Shown here piece after piece: positions 44,866 to 52,823 of a stretch of DNA of 64,000 nt. Under the pieces are notes generated by a model. It searched no databases, was not told where the DNA came from, and saw nothing but the letters and a program-made list of their open reading frames with translations. Both the position numbers and the translations under genes were made by a program. Numbering within the stretch: the first letter of the stretch is position 1; the number at the start of each line of letters is the position of its first letter. Origin of the DNA: Streptomyces sp. DI166 (lineage in GTDB: Bacteria; Actinomycetota; Actinomycetes; Streptomycetales; Streptomycetaceae); the NCBI RefSeq assembly GCF_900091315.1, contig NZ_FLSP01000040.1:1-64000 (forward strand), read 5' to 3'.

Positions 44866-46479
44866 ATGGGCAAGGGGGTCAAGGCCGCAGTCATCGGCGG
44901 GGTGTTCGCCGTGATGGTGGGCGGTGCCGGGTACGGCGCCTACAACATCGTGTCCGCGGTCAGCGGTGACGGGACGCCGGAGGTGCGGACCGGGCCGCCG
45001 ACCGAGGACGAGGTCGAGGAGACGTCGCAGAAGTTCTTCACGGCCTGGGAGAAGGGGCAGGCGACGCAGGCCGCGTCGTACACCGACTTCGCGCAGGAGG
45101 CCGAGCCGCTGCTCACCGCGTACGGCGAGGCCGCGCACATCGAGGACGTGCGGATCACTCCCCGCCCCGCGAACGGCGGCGTCGTGCGCTTCTCCGTCAA
45201 GGCGAAGGTGTCCTACGACGGGACCACCAAGCCGCTCGCCTACGACAGCGAACTGAAGGTCGTGCGCGGCAAGTCCTCCGGGCGGGCACTGGTCGACTGG
45301 GACCCGTCCGTCGTCCATCCGCAGCTGAAGAAGAACGACACCCTGGTCACCGAGGAGTCCGCGAGCCCGCCCATCGAGGCCGTGGACCGCGACGGGCAGG
45401 TGCTCACGAAGAAGGAGTACCCCTCCCTCGGCCTGGTCATCGACACCCTGCGCCAGCGCTACGGCAGTAAGGCGGGCGGCACTCCCGGTGTCGAGCTGGT
45501 GATCAGACACGCGGCTGAGGAGGTCGCCGACACCCCGCTGCTCACGATCGCCGAGGGCGAGCCCGGCAAGCTGCGCACCACGCTGAGCGCGCGCGTACAG
45601 GCGGCGGCCGAGAAGGCCGTGAAGAACTACCCGGAGTCGTCCGTCGTCGCGCTCAAGCCGAGCACCGGCGAGGTGCTGGCGCTGGCCAACCATCGCGAGG
45701 ACGCCTTCAACGCCGCCTTCGAGGGCAAGGTGGCCCCCGGTTCGACGATGAAGATCGTCACGACGGCCATGCTGATCGACAACGGCGTGGCCTCCATGAA
45801 CAGCCCGGCGCCCTGCCCCGACACCGCCACCTGGCAGAGCCAGACCTTCAAGAACCTGCCCGGTCTGCAGCCCAACGAGAACGCCACCCTCGCCAACACC
45901 TTCATGCGCTCCTGCAACACCGGATTCATCAAGCTCATCGACGAGGAGCCGCTGACCGACGCCTCACTGACGGCGGAGGCCGAGGAGCGGTTCGGGCTCG
46001 GGCGGGACAACTGGCAGACCGGTATCTCCTCCTTCGACGGCAGCGTGCCCGCCTCCGGCGGACCGGACCGCGCGGCCAACGCCATCGGACAGGGTCAGGT
46101 CCAGATGAGCCCGCTGAACATGGCCTCCGTCACGGCGACCGCGATCACCGGGGCGTTCCGGCAGCCGTATCTCGTCTCCCCCGACCTGGACGACCGTCAA
46201 CTGGCCACCGCCAAGGGCCTGCCGGCCGGCACCTCGGCCCAGCTCAAGCAGATGATGCGGCTCACCGCGACGCAGGGCACCGCCAGTGCGGTGATGCGGG
46301 GGCTCGGCGGGGACATAGGCGCCAAGACCGGTTCCGCCGAGGTGGACGGTCAGGCCGCCAACAGCTGGTTCACCGGCTTCCGCAACGATGTCGCCGCGGC
46401 GGCCATGAGCGTGTCCGGCGGGCGCGGCGGCGAGGCGGCGGGGCCGATCGTGCGGGCCGTGCTGGCGGCGGGGGGCTGA
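44866..46479 (+). CDS. MecA_N-type penicillin-binding transpeptidase
   Basis: A 537-residue protein. It has an N-terminal TM anchor (VIGGVFAVMVGGAGYGAYNIV), an NTF2-like MecA_N domain (~45-160) and a transpeptidase domain with S293-T-M-K296, S349-C-N351 and K487-T-G489. It cross-links peptidoglycan outside the membrane. The spacer between MecA_N and transpeptidase is short, so a full PBP dimerisation domain seems reduced. ATG 44866 follows GGGGAGGG. It is a tandem paralogue of the next gene. No resistance role can be claimed from sequence. Confidence 0.92.
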   Translation: MGKGVKAAVIGGVFAVMVGGAGYGAYNIVSAVSGDGTPEVRTGPPTEDEVEETSQKFFTAWEKGQATQAASYTDFAQEAEPLLTAYGEAAHIEDVRITPRPANGGVVRFSVKAKVSYDGTTKPLAYDSELKVVRGKSSGRALVDWDPSVVHPQLKKNDTLVTEESASPPIEAVDRDGQVLTKKEYPSLGLVIDTLRQRYGSKAGGTPGVELVIRHAAEEVADTPLLTIAEGEPGKLRTTLSARVQAAAEKAVKNYPESSVVALKPSTGEVLALANHREDAFNAAFEGKVAPGSTMKIVTTAMLIDNGVASMNSPAPCPDTATWQSQTFKNLPGLQPNENATLANTFMRSCNTGFIKLIDEEPLTDASLTAEAEERFGLGRDNWQTGISSFDGSVPASGGPDRAANAIGQGQVQMSPLNMASVTATAITGAFRQPYLVSPDLDDRQLATAKGLPAGTSAQLKQMMRLTATQGTASAVMRGLGGDIGAKTGSAEVDGQAANSWFTGFRNDVAAAAMSVSGGRGGEAAGPIVRAVLAAGG

Positions 46480-46518
46480 GCGGGGGCCGTGTCCGGCCGG
46501 GGGCTGAGCGGGGGGCCG
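46471..46518. repeat. short direct repeat between the PBP genes
   Basis: GGGGGCTGAGCGGGGGCCGT (46471-46490) recurs with one extra G at 46499-46519, duplicating the end of the first PBP gene into the gap. The remainder of the 147-bp gap shows nothing clear. Confidence 0.6.
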
Positions 46519-46626
46519 TAGCCCGGCTGGGGGTGCTGAAGCTCACCCGCCGGGGACGGGACTCTAGGGTGGTGCCGTCGTCGGGCCGGTCGGCAACCCC
46601 GGGCAAACGCGGAGGATCGAAGGACA

Positions 46627-48291
46627 GTGGGCAAGAGAAGGCGCGTCGCCGAGCGACGGAGGACCAGACCCGCCGTGCTGGCCGGCGGGGCGATCGCCGT
46701 GGTCGCCGTGGGCGCCGGCGTCGGCGGGTACGCGCTGTTCGGCGGCGGTGCCGCGGCCGAGGACCGCACCCAAGCCGCGGCCGAGCAGAAGCCGAAGGTC
46801 AAGACCGGCCCGCTGTCCGCGAAGGAGGTCGCCACCGCCTCCCGTACCTTCCTCACCGCCTGGCAGAAGGGCAAGGTCACCGAGGCCGCCGAGGCCACCG
46901 ACGACGCCGAGGCCGCCCGGAAGCTCCTCACCGGCTACACCAAGGACGCCCGCATCAAGGACGTCACCCTCACCCCGGGCACCCCGAAGGGCGCCGGGGT
47001 CCCCTTCTCCGTCAAGGGCACGGTGACGCACGGAAAGATCAGCAAGCCACTGGCGTACGACAGCGCGCTGACGGTCGTACGGCGCGAGTCCGACGGCGAA
47101 CCGGTCGTCGCGTGGAAGCCGTCCGTCGTGCACCCCGACCTCAAGGACGGCGACACCCTGGTCACCGGCGAGGCCGGGACCCCGCCCGTCAAGGCCCTCG
47201 ACCGGGACGGCGGCGAGCTGACGACCGACAAGTACGCCTCGCTCGGCTCGATCCTGGACAGCCTGCGCGAGAAGTACGGCAAGAAGGCCGGCGGCAAGGC
47301 GGGCATCGAACTGCGCGTGGACCGCGCCAAGGGCTCGAAGTCGGCGGACAAGACGCTGCTGGAGCTCAGCAAGGGCACCCCCGGCACCGTGAAGACCACC
47401 CTCGACCCCGAACTCCAGGCCGCCGCCGAGGCACAGGTCGCGCGGAAGCCGCGCTCGTCCGTGGTGGTGCTGCGCGCCTCCACCGGTGAGATCCTCGCCG
47501 CGGCGAACGCCTCCAAGGGCTTCAACACCGCTTTCCAGGGCTCCCTCGCGCCGGGCTCCACCATGAAGGTCGTCACCTCCTCGCTGCTCATCGAGAAGGG
47601 GCTGGCCTCGGCGAACAAGCCGCACCCGTGCCCGAAGTACTTCACGCACGGCGGCTGGAAGTTCCAGAACGACGACAAGTTCCAGATCAAGGGCGGCACC
47701 TTCAAGGCGAGCTTCGCCCGCTCCTGCAACACCGCCTTCATCAGCCAGGCCCCGGAACTGGACGACGACAGCCTCACCAAGCAGGCCCAGGAGGTCTTCG
47801 GGCTCGGCCTGAACAACTGGTCCGTGGGCGTGTCGACCTTCGACGGCTCCGTACCCGTGCAGTCGAAGGCGCAGATGGCGGCCGAGCTGATCGGCCAGGG
47901 CGGGGTGCGGATGAACCCGCTGAACATGGCGTCGGTCTCGGCGACGGTGAAGTCGGGCGTCTTCCACCAGCCCTACCTGGTCTCGCCCGAGGTGGACGGC
48001 AGGCAGCTGGCGAAGGCCGCGCGCACGATGTCCGCGGACACGCTGTCCCAGCTCCGCGAGCTGATGAGCTACACGGCCGCCTACGGCACGGCCGCCGAGG
48101 CGATGGCCGGGGTCGGCGGCGATGTCGGCGCGAAGACCGGCTCGGCGGAGGTGGACAACCAGAAGAAGCCGAACGGCTGGTTCACCGCGTACCGGGGCGA
48201 CCTGGCCGCGGCGGGCGTGGTCCAGGCGGCCGGACACGGCGGTGAGACGGCGGGGCCGATCGTGGCGGCCCTGCTGAAGCTGGGCGGCTGA
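46627..48291 (+). CDS. MecA_N-type penicillin-binding transpeptidase, second copy
   Basis: 554 residues, same architecture as the preceding gene: a basic N-terminus (MGKRRRVAERRRTR), a TM anchor, an NTF2-like domain, then S311-T-M-K314, S366-C-N and K503-T-G. It shares long identical stretches with the first copy (MASVSATV, GGDVGAKTGSAEV, GGETAGPIV), so this is an old tandem duplication. GTG start. It may share the upstream promoter, but the 147-bp gap leaves room for another. Confidence 0.92.
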   Translation: MGKRRRVAERRRTRPAVLAGGAIAVVAVGAGVGGYALFGGGAAAEDRTQAAAEQKPKVKTGPLSAKEVATASRTFLTAWQKGKVTEAAEATDDAEAARKLLTGYTKDARIKDVTLTPGTPKGAGVPFSVKGTVTHGKISKPLAYDSALTVVRRESDGEPVVAWKPSVVHPDLKDGDTLVTGEAGTPPVKALDRDGGELTTDKYASLGSILDSLREKYGKKAGGKAGIELRVDRAKGSKSADKTLLELSKGTPGTVKTTLDPELQAAAEAQVARKPRSSVVVLRASTGEILAAANASKGFNTAFQGSLAPGSTMKVVTSSLLIEKGLASANKPHPCPKYFTHGGWKFQNDDKFQIKGGTFKASFARSCNTAFISQAPELDDDSLTKQAQEVFGLGLNNWSVGVSTFDGSVPVQSKAQMAAELIGQGGVRMNPLNMASVSATVKSGVFHQPYLVSPEVDGRQLAKAARTMSADTLSQLRELMSYTAAYGTAAEAMAGVGGDVGAKTGSAEVDNQKKPNGWFTAYRGDLAAAGVVQAAGHGGETAGPIVAALLKLGG

Positions 48292-48299
48292 GCCTTACG

Positions 48300-48460
48300 G
48301 GCTCTGTGCTGCACGGGCTCGGCGGGAGGCCGAGCTCAGTGGTGCACGGGCCTGGCGGGAAGCCGGGCTCTGTGCTGCACGGGCCGGGCGGGAAGCCGGG
48401 CTCAGTGGTGCACGGGCCGGGCGGGAAGCCGGGCTCAGTGGTGCACGGGCTCGGCGGCCG
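48300..48460. repeat. 33-bp minisatellite at the 3' end of ssgE
   Basis: Five head-to-tail copies, with GCTC anchors at 48301, 48334, 48367, 48400 and 48433. The unit reads GCTCAGTGGTGCACGGGCC and then GGGCGGGAAGCCGG. Copies 1 and 3 carry TCTGTGCTGC instead of TCAGTGGTGC. The last copy contains the ssgE stop codon (48437-48435). There are no unique spacers, so this is not a CRISPR array. Confidence 0.9.
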
Positions 48461-48794
48461 CGATGTACGTGCGTCGCAGGAACCGCAGCAGCGCCTTGCT
48501 CTCGAACTGCACGACGGAGACGCCCTGCGCCGAGTGGAACTCGACCACCGCCTGGACGCGGCCGCACGGCCACACCCGTATCTCGCCGCTGCCGGCCGGG
48601 GCGCGCAGCCCCTGCTCCAGCAGGGACCGGTCGCAGGTCCACTCGTGCGCCCCGGGCAGCCCGAACCGCACCGCGCGCGGGTCGAGATCGGGGTCGTAGC
48701 GCAGGACTACGGGGACGGCGTCGCTTTCTTCCTGTAGTCGGACGTCGGTGTCGGTGACGATGTGGGCGCGTGCGTACTGCTCGACTACGGACAT
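48435..48794 (-). CDS. ssgE: SsgA-like sporulation/cell-division protein SsgE
   Basis: A 119-residue SALP protein: VVLRYDPDLDPRAVRFGLP, RSLLEQGLRAPAGSGEIRVWP and ALLRFLRRTYIA are the family's conserved blocks. SsgE belongs to the SsgA-like regulators of septum formation and spore maturation in streptomycetes, and the location next to the PBP pair matches ssgE of S. coelicolor. ATG 48794 follows AAGGGGCCG. The C-terminus (AEPVHH) and stop lie in the minisatellite, and the protein is at the short end for the family (usually 130-145), so the repeat may have trimmed its end. Confidence 0.88.
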   Translation of the reverse strand: MSVVEQYARAHIVTDTDVRLQEESDAVPVVLRYDPDLDPRAVRFGLPGAHEWTCDRSLLEQGLRAPAGSGEIRVWPCGRVQAVVEFHSAQGVSVVQFESKALLRFLRRTYIAAAEPVHH

Positions 48795-48924
48795 CGGACG
48801 GCCCCTTCACACTGAGCGACCTATGCGAAAGCTAAGAATCCGCTTTCTCTCCAATGTCGCACATTTTCAGCGGCGCGCCCCTGGAGCCGGAGACTGTGCG
48901 CCGGTTGTTTTCTGCCACACGCTC

Positions 48925-48941
48925 TTGCAAGTAGTTCGCAA
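48925..48941 (+). promoter_or_regulatory. Nur (nickel) box
   Basis: TTGCAA-N5-TCGCAA (48925-48941) matches the published S. coelicolor Nur box tTGCaa-N5-ttGCAA with a single mismatch. It covers the -35 region of the nickel/cobalt transporter promoter, so Ni-bound Nur would repress uptake. Confidence 0.75.
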
Positions 48942-48949
48942 CAAGCCAC

Positions 48950-48955
48950 TATCAT
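48950..48955 (+). promoter_or_regulatory. -10 element of leaderless nikMN mRNA
   Basis: TATCAT lies 6 nt before GTG 48962 and 19 nt after TTGCAA at 48925-48930, which may act as the -35. There is no Shine-Dalgarno, so the mRNA is probably leaderless. Confidence 0.6.
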
Positions 48956-48961
48956 CGAACG

Positions 48962-50032
48962 GTGCATGTGCCTGACGGATTCATAGACGCCCCGACCTCG
49001 GTCGCGACCGGAGCGGTCGCCGCCGCAGCGGTCGCCGTGAGCCTGCGCGGCGCACGCCGTGAGCTCGACGAACGCACCGCCCCGCTGGCCGGCCTGGTGG
49101 CCGCCTTCATCTTCGCGGTGCAGATGCTGAACTTCCCCGTCGCCGCCGGCACCAGCGGCCATCTGCTCGGCGGCGCCCTCGCCGCGATCCTCGTCGGCCC
49201 CTACACAGGTGTGCTGTGCGTGTCCGTGGTCCTGCTCATGCAGGGCATCCTCTTCGCGGACGGCGGCCTGACCGCGCTCGGTGTGAACATCACCAACATG
49301 GCGGTCGTGACCACGGTCGTCGCCTACGCCCTCTTCCGCCCGCTGGTGAAGCTGCTGCCGCGCACCCGGCGGTCGGTGACCATCGCCTCTTTCGTCGCCG
49401 CGCTGGTCTCGGTACCGGCCTCCGCGCTGGTCTTCACGCTGATGTACGCCGTCGGCGGCACCACCGACGTCTCGATCGGCAAGGTCGCGGGCGCCATGGT
49501 CGGCGTGCACCTGCTCATCGGGATCGGAGAGGCGGCGATCACGGCGCTCACGGTGGGCGCGGTCATCGCCGTGCGCCCTGATCTCGTGTACGGCGCGCGC
49601 GGCCTGCGTCAGCGCCTGCAACTGCGGGTGAACGGCGCGCTGGTGGACGCTCCGGCGCCCGATGAGGCGCGTGACGGAGCGCGCACGGCGCCCGTCGCGG
49701 CGCGCACGTCCCGCCGCGCGCTGTGGATCTCGGGCCTGGTCACCTCGCTCGTCCTCGCGGGCTTCGTCAGCTTCTACGCCTCGGCGAACCCCGACGGCCT
49801 GGAGAAGGTCGCCGCCGACCACGGCATCGACAAGAAGGCCGAGGAACACGACTACGCCGACTCCCCGTTGGCGGACTACGGGGTGAAGGACGTGGACGAC
49901 GCCCGCCTGTCCGGGGGGCTGGCGGGCGTCATCGGCGTCGGTGTCACGGTCGCCGCGGGCACGGGCGTGTTCTGGGCGGTGCGCAGGCGCCGTTCGGCGG
50001 ACGACGTCTCCCCGGTGAGCACGAGCGTCTGA
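48962..50032 (+). CDS. nikMN: ECF-type Ni/Co transporter S component, CbiM/NikM-CbiN fusion
   Basis: 356 residues. It starts Met-His (MHVPDGFIDAPTS), the N-terminus required to coordinate the metal in CbiM/NikM. Six to seven TM helices follow (FIFAVQMLNFPVAAGTSGHLLGG, YTGVLCVSVVLLMQGILF, GVNITNMAVVTTVV). The C-terminal part (SFYASANPDGLEKVAADHG) is a PDGLE/CbiN-like domain, so M and N are fused. The GTG start makes His the second residue. First gene of the nikMN-cbiQ-cbiO operon, controlled by a Nur-like box, which favours nickel. Confidence 0.92.
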   Translation: MHVPDGFIDAPTSVATGAVAAAAVAVSLRGARRELDERTAPLAGLVAAFIFAVQMLNFPVAAGTSGHLLGGALAAILVGPYTGVLCVSVVLLMQGILFADGGLTALGVNITNMAVVTTVVAYALFRPLVKLLPRTRRSVTIASFVAALVSVPASALVFTLMYAVGGTTDVSIGKVAGAMVGVHLLIGIGEAAITALTVGAVIAVRPDLVYGARGLRQRLQLRVNGALVDAPAPDEARDGARTAPVAARTSRRALWISGLVTSLVLAGFVSFYASANPDGLEKVAADHGIDKKAEEHDYADSPLADYGVKDVDDARLSGGLAGVIGVGVTVAAGTGVFWAVRRRRSADDVSPVSTSV

Positions 50033-50033
50033 C

Positions 50034-50795
50034 ATGGGCGCCGGGCACGCGCACAGGCTCTACCGGCACGGGCACTCCCCCGTGCACGGTCTGCCGCCGC
50101 ACACCAAGCTGGCCGCCACGTTCGCGTTCGTGGTGGTCGTGGTCTCCACCCCGCGCGAGGCGATGTGGGCGTTCGGCCTGTACGCCGCCCTGCTCGCGGG
50201 AGTGGCGTACCACGCGCGCGTGCCCGCCGGTTTCCTGCTCAAACGGCTGCTGATCGAGGTGCCGTTCGTCGCCTTCGCGGTGCTCATGCCCTTCGTGGCG
50301 GAGGGCGAGCGCGTCGAGGTCCTCGGCATGTCGCTGAGCGTCAGCGGTCTGTGGGGCGCCTGGAACGTCCTCGCCAAGGGCACCCTGGGCGTGGCCGCCT
50401 CGGTGCTCCTGGCGGCCACCACCGAACTGCGCGAACTCCTGCTGGGTCTGGAGCGCCTGAAGCTCCCGCCGCTGCTGGTCCAGATCGCCTCCTTCATGAT
50501 CCGGTACGGCGACGTCATCACCGACGAGATGCGGCGCATGCGCATCGCCCGGGAGTCGCGCGGCTTCGAGGCGCGGGGCGTACGGCACTGGGGGGTGCTC
50601 GCGAAGTCGGCGGGCGCCCTGTTCATCCGCTCCTACGAACGCGGCGAGCGCGTCCACCTGGCCATGGTCAGCCGCGGGTACACCGGTGCCATGCCGGTCA
50701 TCGACGAGGTGACCGCGTCCCGCGCGCAGTGGGCGCACGCCTTCACCCTCCCCTTGGCCGCCCTCGTCGTATGTCTGCTGGGATGGACGCTGTGA
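50034..50795 (+). CDS. cbiQ: ECF transporter T component CbiQ
   Basis: A 253-residue membrane coupling protein with five or six TM helices. It carries the T-component signatures near the coupling helices (RMRIARESRGFEARG and RSYERGERVHLAMVSRGYTG). It links the NikMN substrate subunit to the CbiO ATPase. ATG 50034 lies 1 nt after the nikMN stop. It overlaps the cbiO start. Confidence 0.93.
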   Translation: MGAGHAHRLYRHGHSPVHGLPPHTKLAATFAFVVVVVSTPREAMWAFGLYAALLAGVAYHARVPAGFLLKRLLIEVPFVAFAVLMPFVAEGERVEVLGMSLSVSGLWGAWNVLAKGTLGVAASVLLAATTELRELLLGLERLKLPPLLVQIASFMIRYGDVITDEMRRMRIARESRGFEARGVRHWGVLAKSAGALFIRSYERGERVHLAMVSRGYTGAMPVIDEVTASRAQWAHAFTLPLAALVVCLLGWTL

Positions 50796-51550
50796 CTGCT
50801 TCTCTGGAGGTCTCCGGCCTCGCCTTCGCCTACCCCGACGGCCACCAGGCCCTGTTCGGCGTCGACTTCAGCATCGAGCGCGGCGAACGGGTCGCGCTGC
50901 TCGGCCCGAACGGCGCCGGCAAGACCACCCTCGTGCTGCACCTCAACGGCATCCTGACCGGCGGCACCGGCACGGTGAAGGTCGCGGGGCTGCCGGTGGG
51001 GCGCGCGCACATGGCCGAGATCCGGCGCAAGGTCGGCATCGTCTTCCAGGACCCCGACGACCAGCTCTTCATGCCGACGGTCCGCGAGGACGTGGCCTTC
51101 GGGCCCGCGGCGGCCGGGCTGAAGGGGGCCGCGCTGGAGGAGCGGGTGGACCTGGCGCTGGAGCAGGTCGGCATGGCCGAGTTCAAGGAACGGCCGCCGC
51201 ACCACCTGTCGTTCGGGCAGCGCCGCCGGGTGGCGGTGGCGACGGTGCTGGCGATGGAGCCGGAGATCCTCGTCCTGGACGAGCCCTCCTCCAACCTCGA
51301 CCCCGCCTCGCGCCGCGAACTGGCCGACATCCTGCGCTCGCTGGACGTCACCGTCCTGATGGTCACCCACGACCTGCCCTACGCCCTGGAACTGTGCCCG
51401 CGCGCGCTGATCCTGAGCGAGGGAGTGATCGCCGCGGACGGCGGGACCGGGGAACTGCTCGCCGACGAGGAGCTGATGCGCGCGCACCGGCTGGAGCTGC
51501 CCTTCGGTTTCGATCCGCGTTCCGTCCCGGTGCCCGGCGCCCGTCCGTGA
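50783..51550 (+). CDS. cbiO: ECF transporter ATPase CbiO
   Basis: A 255-residue ABC ATPase: Walker A GPNGAGKTT (~43-51), Q-loop VFQDPDDQLF, a family-typical signature LSFGQRRRVAVATVLA, Walker B LVLDEPSSNLD and H-loop VTHDL. It powers Ni/Co uptake with cbiQ and nikMN. ATG 50783 is used; GTG 50792 in the same frame overlaps the cbiQ stop as GTGA and is an equally possible start. Confidence 0.93.
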   Translation: MDAVTASLEVSGLAFAYPDGHQALFGVDFSIERGERVALLGPNGAGKTTLVLHLNGILTGGTGTVKVAGLPVGRAHMAEIRRKVGIVFQDPDDQLFMPTVREDVAFGPAAAGLKGAALEERVDLALEQVGMAEFKERPPHHLSFGQRRRVAVATVLAMEPEILVLDEPSSNLDPASRRELADILRSLDVTVLMVTHDLPYALELCPRALILSEGVIAADGGTGELLADEELMRAHRLELPFGFDPRSVPVPGARP

Positions 51551-51560
51551 CAATGGGCGG

Positions 51561-52028
51561 GTGACGAGCCACCAAGACAGCGCCGCCGGGTCCCTGCTGC
51601 TGGACGAGCAGCTGTGCTTCGCGCTGTACGCGGCCCAGCGCGCGGTCACGGCCGCGTACCGGCCGCTGCTCGACGACCTCGGGCTCACGTATCCGCAGTA
51701 CCTGGTGCTGCTGGTGCTGTGGGAGCGGGGCGAGACGACGGTGAAGGAGCTGGCGGGGGCGCTGCGGCTGGACTACGGCACGGTGTCGCCCTTGCTCAAG
51801 CGGCTGGAGAGCGCGGGGCTTGTGCGCCGGGAGCGCGCGGCGGGCGACGAGCGCTCGGTGCTCGTGGCGTGCACGGGGCGCGCGGAGGAACTCCGGGAGC
51901 GCGCGGCGCGCGTACCGGGCGCGCTGCTCGCGGCGACGGAGCTCGACGGGCCGGAGGTCGCGCGGTTGCGCGAGGAGTTGTGGCGGCTGGCGGACAAGGC
52001 GCAGTCGGCGGCGGACCGCGCGCGGTGA
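51561..52028 (+). CDS. ohrR: MarR-family organic peroxide sensor OhrR
   Basis: 155 residues. LDEQLCFALYAAQRAV places the reactive Cys at residue 19, exactly as in OhrR, where its oxidation by organic hydroperoxides releases DNA. The winged helix is VKELAGALRLDYGTVSPLLKRLESAGLV with wing AAGDERSVLVA. GTG start, 10 bp after cbiO. It is followed by ohr on the same strand, 304 bp away, with an operator-like palindrome before ohr. Confidence 0.9.
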   Translation: MTSHQDSAAGSLLLDEQLCFALYAAQRAVTAAYRPLLDDLGLTYPQYLVLLVLWERGETTVKELAGALRLDYGTVSPLLKRLESAGLVRRERAAGDERSVLVACTGRAEELRERAARVPGALLAATELDGPEVARLREELWRLADKAQSAADRAR

Positions 52029-52059
52029 GCGACGCGCGCTGAGGAGTGCGCGCAGGGGC

Positions 52060-52093
52060 GCGCGCCGAGCCGCGTGGCGCGCCGAGCCGCGTG
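52060..52093. repeat. 17-bp perfect tandem repeat in the ohrR-ohr gap
   Basis: GCGCGCCGAGCCGCGTG occurs at 52060-52076 and 52077-52093. The rest of the 304-bp gap (52029-52332) is GC-rich, turning strongly C-rich on this strand from ~52190, then has an AT-richer operator region. I see no gene in it. Confidence 0.7.
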
Positions 52094-52287
52094 CGTCGAT
52101 CTTTGCGCGCGAGAGTCGCGTGGGCCCGACCGGCGCCCGCGGCAGTCGCGCGCACCGCCTTTCGCGCCGGGCCTCGCACGCCGGGCGCCCGGCGGCCCCT
52201 ACACGCCCGCGCTCACCCCCTCACCCCGGCGTTACCCCCGGTTCCCACCCCCCTGCCCGCACCTCCACCACCTACCGGCCAGTACCT

Positions 52288-52310
52288 TGTGCACGATGTA
52301 ATTACGCACA
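52288..52310. promoter_or_regulatory. candidate OhrR operator upstream of ohr
   Basis: TGTGC (52288-52292) and GCACA (52306-52310) form an inverted repeat, with the perfect 8-bp palindrome GTAATTAC (52298-52305) between them. This AT-rich island in very GC-rich sequence, 23 bp before the ohr start, is where an OhrR site is expected. Confidence 0.5.
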
Positions 52311-52332
52311 CTCTTTCCGGGAGGCGACGGCC

Positions 52333-52779
52333 TTGACCGAGGGCACCGCTGTCGACACCCGTCCCACCAAGATCATGTACGTCGCCGAGGCCACCGCGCA
52401 CGGCGGCAGGGACGGCTACGTCACCAGTCAGGACGGCCACCTGGAACTGCGCGTGGCGATGCCTCCGCAGCTCGGCGGTGACGGGAACGGCACCAACCCC
52501 GAGCAGCTGTTCGCCGCCGGATTCAGCGCCTGCTTCCACAACGCGCTGGTCCTGGTCGGACGCCGCGCCGGTTACGACCTGTCCGGCTCCACCGTCGCCG
52601 CGAAGGTCGGCATCGGCCCCAACAAGCAGCGCGGTTACGGGCTCGCGGTCGCCCTCAACGTCTCCCTGCCGGTGCTGGACCCGGACGTCGCGACGAAGCT
52701 GGTGGACGCCGCCCACGAGGTCTGCCCCTACTCCAACGCGACCCGCGGGAACATCGACGTGTCCGTCCTGCTTGGGTGA
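52333..52779 (+). CDS. ohr: organic hydroperoxide resistance protein Ohr (OsmC family)
   Basis: A 148-residue thiol peroxidase. IMYVAEATAHGGRDG, GTNPEQLFAAGFSACFHNALV (peroxidatic Cys, ~56-76) and VCPYSNATRGNIDVSV (resolving Cys) define Ohr. It detoxifies organic hydroperoxides. TTG 52333 is the chosen start: GGGAGG lies 8 nt upstream and no ATG or GTG is suitably placed. It is the partner of ohrR upstream. Confidence 0.92.
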   Translation: MTEGTAVDTRPTKIMYVAEATAHGGRDGYVTSQDGHLELRVAMPPQLGGDGNGTNPEQLFAAGFSACFHNALVLVGRRAGYDLSGSTVAAKVGIGPNKQRGYGLAVALNVSLPVLDPDVATKLVDAAHEVCPYSNATRGNIDVSVLLG

Positions 52780-52823
52780 GAGGGAGACAGCTTCACCTGA
52801 GCAGGGCACGAAGGAGTACGGAC

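Noticed and set aside
44866..48291. mecA-like beta-lactam resistance cassette
   Set aside because: The MecA_N domain is widespread in actinobacterial PBPs; no regulatory mecR/blaR genes or mobile element, and the locus is core.
48300..48460. Possible CRISPR array (regular 33-bp period)
   Set aside because: Copies are contiguous with no unique spacers, and no cas genes are in the window; it is a minisatellite.
48795..48961. Cobalamin riboswitch before the nikMN operon
   Set aside because: No B12-box-like sequence is visible, and the predicted leaderless transcript leaves no room; a Nur box explains the control better.
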